Source: Thiobacillus sp. UBA2597
GTDB taxonomy: Bacteria; Pseudomonadota; Gammaproteobacteria; Burkholderiales; Thiobacillaceae
DNA: 46,758 nt
Assembly (NCBI GenBank): GCA_002339725.1
Contig: DDKN01000107.1
Coordinates: 1 to 46,758 of the forward strand
Reading direction: 5' to 3'
Shown: positions 23,440-31,513 of the stretch, in pieces
How positions within the stretch are numbered: the first letter of the stretch is position 1
Layout of the letters: each line of letters starts with the position of its first letter
Translations under genes and position numbers: made by a program
The notes under the pieces: generated by a model
Database searches by the model: none
The model's input: the letters and a program-made list of their open reading frames with translations, nothing else
Told to the model about the DNA's origin: nothing

Positions 23440-26301
23440 ATGCCGTTCCATCTGCCGGACCCGATCAATCCCGCCACCAGCTTCCGCGCCCGCCTGGTCA
23501 TCGTGGTCGGCCTGGTCTCGCTCTTTACCATCCTGCTGCTGAGCTGGCTGGTGTCCACCATCGCCGCCAACCAGGTCAGGCAGGACAAGGGCACCCTGAT
23601 GGCCGAGGTGGCGCACCAGATGATCGAAACCCTGGATCGCGGCATTTACGAGCGTCAACGTGAAATCACCATCGTCGCCGCGATGGATGTCATCCGCGAT
23701 CCCCAGGCGCCGCTGGCGCAAAAGCGCAAGCTGCTGGAGCAGCTGCAGGCCTCCTACCACAACTACGCCTGGATCGGCATCGCCGATGCCAAGGGCAATA
23801 TCCTGGTCGGCACCGGCGGCCTGCTGGAGGGGATGAGCGTCGCCCGGCGTTCGTGGTTTCTGAATGGCGCCAAGGGCCCCGCCGTGGGCGACGTGCACGA
23901 TGCCTTCCTCCTGGCCAAGCTGCTGCCCAAGCCGATCTACGATCCCCTGCCCCTGCGCCTGCTTGACATCTCGGCCCCCATCCTCGATGAGCAGGGCCGC
24001 CTGATCGGCGTCATCTGCGGCCATCTGTCCTGGGACTGGTCGTTCCAGGTGCGCAACGAAATCCTGGAACCGCTGGGGCAGGACTTCCAGGCGGACATCC
24101 TGGTCCTCAGCCGGGACAACCAGCTGCTCATGGGCACGCCCAAGCTGCACCAACTGGCGCGCGCATTCGCCCTGCCCAGCCTTGACGCCGCGGCCGTCAG
24201 CCACCGGGGCTTCGTGGTCGAGACCTGGCCCGACGGCGTGGACTATCTGACCGGCTATGCCGCCAGCCGTGGCCACGACCAATACCGGGGCTTAGGCTGG
24301 AAGGTGCTGGTGCGCCAGGAGGCGGACCAGGCCTTCGATGCCGCCACCAGCCTGGGCCTGGCCACCTTCATGGTCGGCATCTTCATCGGCGCTCTGTTTC
24401 TGCCCGTGCTCTGGATCGTGACGGGCCATCTCACCCGGCCCATGCGCCGCATTGCCGGCGTGGCCGACCGCATTCGCACCGGTCATGAAGAGGAGCACAT
24501 CCCGGTCTATCCCGGCAACGACGAGATCGCCGTGCTCTCGCAGTCGCTGGCGCAACTGGTCGACAACCTGGAGACGCAAAAACACCAGCTGATCGCCAAC
24601 AACCAGGAACTGCAACTCGCCGCCCAGGTGTTCGCCTCCAGCACCGAAGGCATCCTGATCGCCGACGCCGACCTGCGCATCCTCTCGGTCAACCAGGCCT
24701 TCAGCAGCATCACCGGCTACAGCGCGGAGGAGGTCATCGGCCAGACCCCCAGCATCCTCGCCTCGGGCAAACACAACGCCGCCTTCTACCAGGCGATGTG
24801 GAGCGCCATTCACAAAACCGGGCGCTGGCAGGGTGAGATCTACAACCGGCGCAAGAACGGCAGCGTCTATCCCGAGTGGCTGATCATCACCTGCGTCAAG
24901 GACGCAGCGGGCCGGATCAGCAACTACATCGGCATCTTCACCGACATCAGCGAGCGCAAGACCACGGAGGAGCGCATCCTCTACCTGGCCAAGCACGACG
25001 TGCTGACCGATCTGCCCAACCGCGTCTTCTTCCTGGAGGAGGTCGAGCAGGCCATCGCCGGGGCCGGGGCCAACGGCGGCCGGGCGGCGCTGTTGTTCGT
25101 CGACCTCGACCGCTTCAAAAACATCAACGACTCGCTCGGCCACCATCTGGGCGATCTGCTGCTCAAGGAGGCGGCGCGCCGCTTCGATGCCGTGGTCGGC
25201 AAGGCCGGCTTTCTCGCCCGCTGGGGCGGCGACGAATTCGTCGTGCTCGTGCGCGACCTGGTTACCACGGAACAGGTCATGGCGCTGGGCTATCGGATCA
25301 GCCAGGCCCTGGACGAGCCGTTCGACATCGCCGGCCATCATCTGAGCATCACCTCGAGCATCGGCATCGCCATCTATCCGGACCACGGCAGCGACCTGAT
25401 CAGCCTGGCGCGCAATGCCGACACCGCGATGTTCCACGCCAAGGCCAATGGCCGCGACAACATCGCCCTCTTCAGCCAGGACATGAACGAGCGGGCCAAC
25501 GAGCGCCTGCGCCTGGAAAACGATCTGCGCCGCGCCATCGGCCGGGACCAGCTCTATCTGGTCTATCAGCCCCAGGTCGAGTTGGCGAGCGGACGCCTGG
25601 TCGGCGTCGAGGCCCTGATGCGCTGGCAGCACCCGGAACTCGGCCCGATCCCGCCGGACAAGTTCATCCCGGTGGCCGAGGACACCGGTCTGATCGAGGA
25701 GATCGGCGCATGGGCCCTGCGCACCGCCTGCCAACAACAGCGGCAATGGGAGCTGCACTATGACCTGCCGCTGCGCATGGCGGTCAACCTCTCGCCGGTC
25801 CAGTTCCAGCAAAGGAACATCGTTCCGCTGGTCCACAGGATCGTGGCCGAGACCGGCATGAACCCCGGACAGCTGGAACTGGAGATCACCGAAGGCGTGC
25901 TGGTCGGCTCCGACGCGCAGATCAAGATCGACCTGTATAACCTCAGCCTGTCCGGCATCCAGATCGCGCTCGACGACTTCGGCACCGGTTATTCCAGCCT
26001 GCGCTACCTCAGCCAGCTCGACATCCACAAGCTCAAGATCGACCGCACCTTCATCCACAACCTGAACGAAGGCAGCCAGAACGCCAGCATCGTCGCCGCC
26101 ATCATCGCCATGGCCCAGAGCCTGGGCATCACCCTGCTGGCCGAAGGCATCGAGACCGAGGAGGTCGCCGAACTGCTGACGCGCATGGGCTGCCAGGAAG
26201 GCCAGGGCTACCTCTACCAACGGCCTCTGCCGGCGGCCGAGATCGAGCGGCTGCTGGCCGAGGAAATCACCCGGCGCACCCTGTCCAAGCTGATGCAGTA
26301 A
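23440..26301 (+). CDS. Membrane sensor with HAMP, PAS, GGDEF and EAL domains
   Basis: A 953-residue sensor that could make and break c-di-GMP. In order: membrane helix about 19-41, a periplasmic Cache-like sensor to about 300, a second helix about 305-328, HAMP (about 330-382), PAS (about 396-510), GGDEF and EAL. The diguanylate cyclase motif GGDEF is intact at 596-600. The RxxD inhibitory site before it is absent. The phosphodiesterase motif EAL is intact at 724-726, with DDFGTGYSSL and EGIETEE. Both activities are possible; which one dominates is unknown. It lies between spoT and ridA-recG, where other proteobacteria usually have no such gene. Confidence 0.93.
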   Translation: MPFHLPDPINPATSFRARLVIVVGLVSLFTILLLSWLVSTIAANQVRQDKGTLMAEVAHQMIETLDRGIYERQREITIVAAMDVIRDPQAPLAQKRKLLEQLQASYHNYAWIGIADAKGNILVGTGGLLEGMSVARRSWFLNGAKGPAVGDVHDAFLLAKLLPKPIYDPLPLRLLDISAPILDEQGRLIGVICGHLSWDWSFQVRNEILEPLGQDFQADILVLSRDNQLLMGTPKLHQLARAFALPSLDAAAVSHRGFVVETWPDGVDYLTGYAASRGHDQYRGLGWKVLVRQEADQAFDAATSLGLATFMVGIFIGALFLPVLWIVTGHLTRPMRRIAGVADRIRTGHEEEHIPVYPGNDEIAVLSQSLAQLVDNLETQKHQLIANNQELQLAAQVFASSTEGILIADADLRILSVNQAFSSITGYSAEEVIGQTPSILASGKHNAAFYQAMWSAIHKTGRWQGEIYNRRKNGSVYPEWLIITCVKDAAGRISNYIGIFTDISERKTTEERILYLAKHDVLTDLPNRVFFLEEVEQAIAGAGANGGRAALLFVDLDRFKNINDSLGHHLGDLLLKEAARRFDAVVGKAGFLARWGGDEFVVLVRDLVTTEQVMALGYRISQALDEPFDIAGHHLSITSSIGIAIYPDHGSDLISLARNADTAMFHAKANGRDNIALFSQDMNERANERLRLENDLRRAIGRDQLYLVYQPQVELASGRLVGVEALMRWQHPELGPIPPDKFIPVAEDTGLIEEIGAWALRTACQQQRQWELHYDLPLRMAVNLSPVQFQQRNIVPLVHRIVAETGMNPGQLELEITEGVLVGSDAQIKIDLYNLSLSGIQIALDDFGTGYSSLRYLSQLDIHKLKIDRTFIHNLNEGSQNASIVAAIIAMAQSLGITLLAEGIETEEVAELLTRMGCQEGQGYLYQRPLPAAEIERLLAEEITRRTLSKLMQ

Positions 26302-26334
26302 GCCGCCGGGCGCGCCGCAGCCACGCCGAGCCCT

Positions 26335-26340
26335 TACAAT
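26335..26340 (+). promoter_or_regulatory. Possible -10 box upstream of ridA
   Basis: TACAAT followed by AGCGGGCG, 47 nt before the ridA ATG. It suggests that ridA-recG has its own promoter. No -35 match at 17 nt. Confidence 0.35.
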
Positions 26341-26386
26341 AGCGGGCGATCCGGCTATCCCCAGCCAAGCATCGGAAGGAACGCCC

Positions 26387-26764
26387 ATGAGCAAGACCAT
26401 CGTCAAGACCGACCAGGCCCCCGCCGCCATCGGCACCTATTCCCAGGCGGTGAAGGTCGGCAACACCGTCTATCTCTCCGGCCAGATCGGCCTCGACCCG
26501 GCCACCATGCAGCTGGTCGACGGCATCGAGGCGCAGATCCATCGCGTGTTCCAGAACCTCAAGGCCGTGGCCGAGGCGGCCGGCGGCAGCCTGGCCGACG
26601 TGGTCAAGCTCAACGTCTTCCTCACCGACCTCTCCCACTTCGCCAAGGTCAACGCGATCATGGCGCAGTACTTCAGCGAGCCTTATCCGGCGCGCGCCGC
26701 GGTCGGCGTCAAAGAACTGCCGCGCGGCGCCCTGGTCGAGGCCGACGCCGTCATGGTGTTGTAA
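26387..26764 (+). CDS. ridA: Reactive intermediate deaminase RidA
   Basis: A 125-residue member of the YjgF/YER057c family that hydrolyses reactive enamines/imines formed by PLP enzymes. It has IGTYSQAVKVGNTVYLSGQIGLDP at the N-terminal side (in two parts, residues 15-38), then KLNVFLTDL and YFSEPYPARAAVGV, which contains the catalytic Arg of the active subgroup. GGAAGGAACGCCC precedes the ATG. It is followed 7 nt later by recG, a common pairing in this group. Confidence 0.94.
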   Translation: MSKTIVKTDQAPAAIGTYSQAVKVGNTVYLSGQIGLDPATMQLVDGIEAQIHRVFQNLKAVAEAAGGSLADVVKLNVFLTDLSHFAKVNAIMAQYFSEPYPARAAVGVKELPRGALVEADAVMVL

Positions 26765-26771
26765 GCCACGC

Positions 26772-28814
26772 ATGCCGGCTAAAGCGGCCGAGGTGCACGC
26801 GAAGCTCGGCTACGCCACGGCGGCCGAGCTGATCCTGCACCTGCCGCTGCGCTACGAGGACGAGACCCGGCTCACCCCGATCCGCGACCTGCGCCCGGGC
26901 CTGCCCGCCCTGGTCGAGGGCGAGGTCGCCCAGGTCGATATCCAATACCGGCCGCGCCGGCAATTGGTGGTCGAGGTGCGCGAGCATGCCGACGAAGACG
27001 ACGCCCTGGCGCCCACCCTGTTCTTCCGCCTGCTCCACTTCTACCCCAACCAGCTGGCCCAGCTGAAACCGGGCAACCGCATCCGCCTGTTCGGCGAACC
27101 GCGCCAGGGCTTTCATGGCCTGGAGATGGTGCATCCACGCTATCGCCTGGTGCAGCCAGGCACCCCGCTCAGCGAGAGCCTGACCCCGGTCTATCCCACC
27201 GTCGCCGGCCTGGCGCAGACGGCGATCCGCAAGGCCATCGCCGCCGCGCTGCGCGAGGCGGACCTCAGCGAGCTGCTGCCGGCTGCCCTGCTGAAAAAAC
27301 TGCAACTGTCGGAGTTCGAGCCCGCGCTGCGCCGTCTGCACTCCCCCCCGCCCGAGGCCGATCTTGCCGCGCTCGACAGCAAGACCGACCCGGCCTGGCA
27401 GCGGCTCAAATTCGACGAGCTGCTGGCCCAGCAGCTGGCGCTCAAGCGCTATGCCCAGGCCCGGCATCGCCTGAGTGCGGCACCACTGGCCGACAGGCGC
27501 GGGTTGATCGAGCGCTATCTCGCCGGCCTGCCCTTCGCCCCGACCGGCGCCCAGTGGCGCGCGATCGAGGAAATCCTGCGCGACCTCACCGGCCGCCATC
27601 CGATGAACCGCCTGCTGCAAGGCGACGTCGGCAGCGGCAAGACCCTGGTGGCCTGTGTGGCCTGCCTGGCCGCGGTGGGCAGCGGCCGCCAGGCGGCGCT
27701 GATGGCGCCGACCGAGATCCTGGCCGAGCAGCATTACCTCAAGTTCCGCGACTGGCTGGAACCACTCGGCCTCAAGGTGGTCTGGCTGGCCGCCGCGCTC
27801 AAGGGCCGCGCCAAGCGCGAGGCGCTGGAACAGATCGCCGACGGCAGCGCGCAAATCGTGGTCGGCACCCACGCCCTGTTCCAGGAAGGCGTCGAGTTCC
27901 ACGCGCTCGCCCTGGCCGTGGTCGACGAGCAGCACCGCTTCGGCGTCGCCCAGCGCCTGGCCCTGCGCCATAAAGGGCAGCAGCATACCGTGCAGCCGCA
28001 CTTGCTCATGCTGTCGGCCACCCCCATCCCGCGCAGCCTGGCCATGAGCTACCTGGCCGACCTCGATGTCTCGGTGATCGACGAACTGCCGCCCGGCCGC
28101 ACCCCGGTGACCACCAAGTTGATCACCATGGCCCGGCGCGACGAGGTGGTCGAACGCCTGCGCCATTACTGCGCCGACGGCGCCCAGGCCTACTGGGTCT
28201 GCCCCCTGGTCGAGGAATCGCAGAAGCTGGAACTCAAGGCCGCGCTCGACACCTTCGAGGCGATGCAGGCCGCCCTGCCGGAACTCAAGGTCGGTCTGGT
28301 GCACGGCCGGATGAAGGCCGAGGAGAAGGCCGCGGTGATGGCCGCGTTCAAGGCCGGCGCGATCCAACTGCTGGTCGCCACCACGGTGATCGAGGTCGGC
28401 GTCGACGTGCCCAACGCCTCGCTCATGGTGATCGACCATGCCGAGCGCATGGGCCTGGCCCAGCTGCACCAGCTGCGCGGCCGGGTCGGCCGCGGCAGCC
28501 GGGAATCGACCTGCCTGCTCTTGTACGCCGAACCGCTGTCGGACCTGGCCAAGCAACGCTTGAAGATCATCCGCGACAGCCAGGACGGCTTCGCCATCGC
28601 GCGCGAAGACCTGCGCCTGCGCGGCCCCGGCGAATTCCTCGGCGCGCGCCAGTCCGGCCTGCCGCTGTTGCGCTTCGCCGATCTGGAAAACGATGTCGAG
28701 CTCCTGGAAGCGGCGCGCAATGCCGCCGACGAACTGCTCCGGCACGCGCCGGAAGTCGTCCAGCGCCACCTCGCCCGCTGGCTGCCGCAGGGCGCGGCCT
28801 TCCTGCTGGCATAA
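26772..28814 (+). CDS. recG: ATP-dependent DNA helicase RecG
   Basis: A 680-residue helicase that remodels stalled replication forks and branch-migrates Holliday junctions. An N-terminal wedge (OB) domain (about 1-230) is followed by the helicase domains. Motif I is GDVGSGKT near residue 284, the DEAH-like box is DEQHRFG near 385, and the helicase C-terminal part has VATTVIEVGVDVPNA and QLRGRVGRG. The C-terminal family sequence ARQSGLPLLRF is present. The ATG at 26772 makes it slightly shorter than E. coli RecG (693). Its TAA overlaps the ATG of the ORF6N gene by one base. Confidence 0.95.
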   Translation: MPAKAAEVHAKLGYATAAELILHLPLRYEDETRLTPIRDLRPGLPALVEGEVAQVDIQYRPRRQLVVEVREHADEDDALAPTLFFRLLHFYPNQLAQLKPGNRIRLFGEPRQGFHGLEMVHPRYRLVQPGTPLSESLTPVYPTVAGLAQTAIRKAIAAALREADLSELLPAALLKKLQLSEFEPALRRLHSPPPEADLAALDSKTDPAWQRLKFDELLAQQLALKRYAQARHRLSAAPLADRRGLIERYLAGLPFAPTGAQWRAIEEILRDLTGRHPMNRLLQGDVGSGKTLVACVACLAAVGSGRQAALMAPTEILAEQHYLKFRDWLEPLGLKVVWLAAALKGRAKREALEQIADGSAQIVVGTHALFQEGVEFHALALAVVDEQHRFGVAQRLALRHKGQQHTVQPHLLMLSATPIPRSLAMSYLADLDVSVIDELPPGRTPVTTKLITMARRDEVVERLRHYCADGAQAYWVCPLVEESQKLELKAALDTFEAMQAALPELKVGLVHGRMKAEEKAAVMAAFKAGAIQLLVATTVIEVGVDVPNASLMVIDHAERMGLAQLHQLRGRVGRGSRESTCLLLYAEPLSDLAKQRLKIIRDSQDGFAIAREDLRLRGPGEFLGARQSGLPLLRFADLENDVELLEAARNAADELLRHAPEVVQRHLARWLPQGAAFLLA

Positions 28815-29368
28815 TGCGAAAAACAAGGGAGACGACACATGCCAAGACCACCGAGCGCATTGCCGGCCGGGCACATCCCCAATCCATCGTTTTCGTTCGA
28901 GGCGAACGGGCGATGATCGATGCCGATCTGGCCGAGCTTTATGGCGTGGAAACGCGGGTCCTGGTTCAGGCGGTCAAACGCAATCGGGATCGCTTCCCGC
29001 CAGACTTCATGTTTCAACTGACGAATCAAGAGTTTGCCCACTTGAAATCACGCTTTGTGATCTCAAGTTGGGGCGGCCGTCGCACCGCACCCTATGCCTT
29101 CACCGAGCAGGGCGTGGCCATGCTCTCCTCGGTGCTGCGCAGCCCACAAGCCATCGCCGTCAATATCGAGATCATGCGGGCCTTCGTGCGCCTGCGGGAA
29201 TGGCTGACTTCGAACAAGGAATTGGCCATCAAGCTCGAGGAGCTTGAGCGCAAGCTTTCCAGCCATGACCAAGCCATCGCGGGTATCCTCAATGCCATCC
29301 GCGAACTCATGAAGCCGCCGGAGTCAAAACAGCGCCCCATCGGCTTCGTCACGCCGAAGGAAAAATAA
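28814..29368 (+). CDS. ORF6N-domain protein
   Basis: A 184-residue protein with an N-terminal ORF6N (KilA-N-like) domain, about residues 23-115: IVFVRGERAMIDADLAELYGVETRVLVQAVKRN (in parts) and YAFTEQGVAMLSSVLRS. A coiled-coil-like tail follows (about 130-165). The family is found in phage and accessory DNA and is thought to bind DNA; its role is unknown. The frame opens at an ATG overlapping the recG stop. However, a good ribosome site (AAGGGAG) serves an ATG at 28839 that is out of frame, and inserting one G there would give the usual MAKTTER start. The gene may therefore be shifted, with the current start used only by coupling. Confidence 0.85.
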   Translation: MRKTRETTHAKTTERIAGRAHPQSIVFVRGERAMIDADLAELYGVETRVLVQAVKRNRDRFPPDFMFQLTNQEFAHLKSRFVISSWGGRRTAPYAFTEQGVAMLSSVLRSPQAIAVNIEIMRAFVRLREWLTSNKELAIKLEELERKLSSHDQAIAGILNAIRELMKPPESKQRPIGFVTPKEK

Positions 29369-29437
29369 TCCGCACCTTCCGCCGCCATCAGGCAAAGCCG
29401 CCAATGGCATAATCATGGCCTGTCCTGTGCTGCCCGC

Positions 29438-29959
29438 ATGAATTCCTGGCACTCCCCCCTTTGGCATGCCGGCCCCTATCGTCCCTGGCTGGCCGACCAC
29501 GGCTCGCTCACGCGCCGGCTGCAGGCGCGCTGCCCGCGCTTTGCCGTGGAGCGGCTCAAACAGGGCATCGCCCGACCGAATGCCGACGAATGCGGCCAAC
29601 TCGGCCTCGCCCGCCACCGGCTGGCGCTGGTGCGCGAGGTGCTGCTGCTCTGCGCCGGCCAGCCCGTGGTGTTCGCCCACAGCGCGGTCGCCCTGGCCGG
29701 CCTGCGCGGGCCCTGGGTCGGCCTGTCCCGGCTGGGCAACAGGCCGCTCGGCGCCGCCCTGTTCGCCGACCCGCTGGTGGTGCGCCATCCGCTGGAATTT
29801 CGCCGGCTCGATGCGCGCCACCCGCTCTATCGGGCGGCAGCCGCCCACCTGTCCGGGGTGCCGCGTTTTCTCTGGGCCCGCCGCTCGCGTTTCGAAAAAG
29901 CGGGCTCGCCTATACTGGTCACCGAAGTCTTCCTGCCGGAGGTGCTATGCCTGCCCTGA
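29438..29959 (+). CDS. ubiC: Chorismate pyruvate-lyase
   Basis: Cleaves chorismate to 4-hydroxybenzoate and pyruvate, starting ubiquinone synthesis. It has 173 residues. Family features are VREVLLLCAGQPVVFAHS (conserved R and E), LSRLGNRPLGAALF, RFLWARRSRF and the C-terminal VTEVFLP, which contains the substrate-contacting Glu. It overlaps ubiA by 13 nt and so is coupled to it. CATAAT at 29408-29413 may be its -10 box. Confidence 0.92.
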   Translation: MNSWHSPLWHAGPYRPWLADHGSLTRRLQARCPRFAVERLKQGIARPNADECGQLGLARHRLALVREVLLLCAGQPVVFAHSAVALAGLRGPWVGLSRLGNRPLGAALFADPLVVRHPLEFRRLDARHPLYRAAAAHLSGVPRFLWARRSRFEKAGSPILVTEVFLPEVLCLP

Positions 29960-30825
29960 GCCTTGCCGAACGCCTGACCCTGTATGAAAAGCTGATGCGC
30001 CTGGACAAGCCGATCGGCATCCTGCTCTTGGCCTGGCCCACGCTCTGGGGCCTGTGGTTCGCCAGCGGCGGCCGGCCCAGCCTGGTCATTCTCTGGATCT
30101 TCGTCCTCGGCATCGTGCTCATGCGCAGCGCCGGCTGCGTCATCAACGACTACGCCGACCGCGAGTTCGACCGCCATGTCGCGCGCACCCGCGAGCGGCC
30201 GCTGGCGGCCGGCAAGCTGCACCCGAAGGAGGCCCTGGGCCTGGCGGCGGCGCTCGCCTTGCTGGCCTTCCTCCTGATCCTGCCCTTACAGAACTGGCTC
30301 TTGATCCAGCTGGCGGTGGTGGCGGCCCTGCTCGCCGCCACTTACCCTTTCACCAAGCGTTTCTTCGCCATTCCCCAGGCCTATCTCGGCATCGCCTTCG
30401 GCTTCGGCATCCCCATGGCCTTCGCCGCCGAGCTTGACGCCGTGCCGCCCGTGGCCTGGCTGCTGCTTGTCGCCAACATGTTCTGGAGCATCGCCTACGA
30501 CACCGAATACGCCATGGTCGACCGCGCGGACGACCTGAAGATCGGCATCAAGACCTCGGCCATCACCTTCGGCCGTTTCGATGTGGCGGCGGTGATGGCG
30601 AGCTACGGCGCGAGCCTGCTGCTCCTGGCCCTGGCGGGCCAACAGCTCAACATGGGCCTGTTCTATTACCTGGGATTGCTGCTTGCCGCGGCCATCGCGG
30701 CCTATCACTACACGCTGATCCGCGCGCGCGACCCGGCCAAATGCTTCAGGGCCTTCCTGCACAACAACTGGTTCGGCGCGGCGGTGTTCGCCGGCATCGT
30801 GCTCGATTATCTGGCCAGTGCCTAA
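29947..30825 (+). CDS. ubiA: 4-hydroxybenzoate polyprenyltransferase
   Basis: An integral membrane prenyltransferase that joins 4-hydroxybenzoate to the polyprenyl chain (made by IspB, 10.7 kb) in ubiquinone synthesis. It has 292 residues and eight or nine membrane helices. The two metal-binding aspartate motifs are NDYADREFD (67-75) and YDTEYAMVDRADD (about 184-196). The ATG at 29947 follows GGAGGTGCT, a good ribosome site inside ubiC. Its TAA overlaps the TAG of the convergent mog gene. Confidence 0.95.
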   Translation: MPALSLAERLTLYEKLMRLDKPIGILLLAWPTLWGLWFASGGRPSLVILWIFVLGIVLMRSAGCVINDYADREFDRHVARTRERPLAAGKLHPKEALGLAAALALLAFLLILPLQNWLLIQLAVVAALLAATYPFTKRFFAIPQAYLGIAFGFGIPMAFAAELDAVPPVAWLLLVANMFWSIAYDTEYAMVDRADDLKIGIKTSAITFGRFDVAAVMASYGASLLLLALAGQQLNMGLFYYLGLLLAAAIAAYHYTLIRARDPAKCFRAFLHNNWFGAAVFAGIVLDYLASA

Positions 30826-31376
30826 GCGCCGGCCGGCTTGATTGCCGACTTGGGCCGGAAGGCCTTGACCACCTCGTCCCGCGTCTCAAGATACGGCCCG
30901 CCGATCAGGTCCACGCAATAGGGCACGGCGGCAAACACGCCGTCCAGGGTCTCTGCAATCGCCTTGGGCTGGCCCGGCAGGTTGAGGATGAGGCAGGCGC
31001 CGCGGGTGACGCCGACCTGGCGCGAGAGGATGGCGGTCGGCACGTATTTCAAGGACACCGCCCGCATCTGCTCGCCGAAGCCGGGCAGCACCTTGTCGGC
31101 CACGGCCAGGGTGGCCTCGGGCGTGACGTCGCGCGGGGCCGGGCCGGTGCCGCCGGTGGTGAGCACCAAGCAGCAGCCCTGATGGTCGGCCAGGTCTTTC
31201 AGGGTGTCCTCGATCACCGCCTGCTCGTCCGGAATCAGGCGCTCGACAAAGCGGATAGGGTTGGTAAGGGCGCTGTTCAACCATTCCTTCAGGGCCGGCA
31301 GGCCCTTGTCCTGGTAGACCCCCTGGCTGGCCCGGTCACTGATGGAGACCAGCCCGATCACGGCTTGCTGAGTCAT
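30822..31376 (-). CDS. mog: Molybdopterin adenylyltransferase
   Basis: Adenylates molybdopterin before molybdenum insertion. It has 184 residues. It starts with IGLVSISDRAS and has the phosphate-binding motif LTTGGTGPAPRDVTPEAT (about 72-89), with CLILNLPGQPKAI near the C-terminus. This matches Mog better than MoaB, which lacks the APRDVT type. ATG at 31376 gives the standard N-terminus; earlier in-frame starts to 31475 are less likely. Its stop shares bases with the ubiA stop. Other moa/moe genes are not in the window. Confidence 0.92.
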   Translation of the reverse strand: MTQQAVIGLVSISDRASQGVYQDKGLPALKEWLNSALTNPIRFVERLIPDEQAVIEDTLKDLADHQGCCLVLTTGGTGPAPRDVTPEATLAVADKVLPGFGEQMRAVSLKYVPTAILSRQVGVTRGACLILNLPGQPKAIAETLDGVFAAVPYCVDLIGGPYLETRDEVVKAFRPKSAIKPAGA

Positions 31377-31452
31377 GGCGTGTCGTTTCCTCATCATTGA
31401 GGGCGGCGGCCCGGCTTCACAAAAAACCGCCTGCCCGCGAAAAATTCTCAAT

Positions 31453-31458
31453 AGAATA
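31453..31458 (+). promoter_or_regulatory. Possible -10 box upstream of the HD-GYP-like gene
   Basis: TAGAAT in the 137-nt spacer between mog and the HD-GYP-like gene, 56 nt before its ATG. No -35 match was found. Nothing else is evident in the spacer. Confidence 0.3.
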
Positions 31459-31513
31459 GCCCTAATACCAATCAACCGCCGATGGCCGGGATGACACGCA
31501 CAGGGCTTGCACC

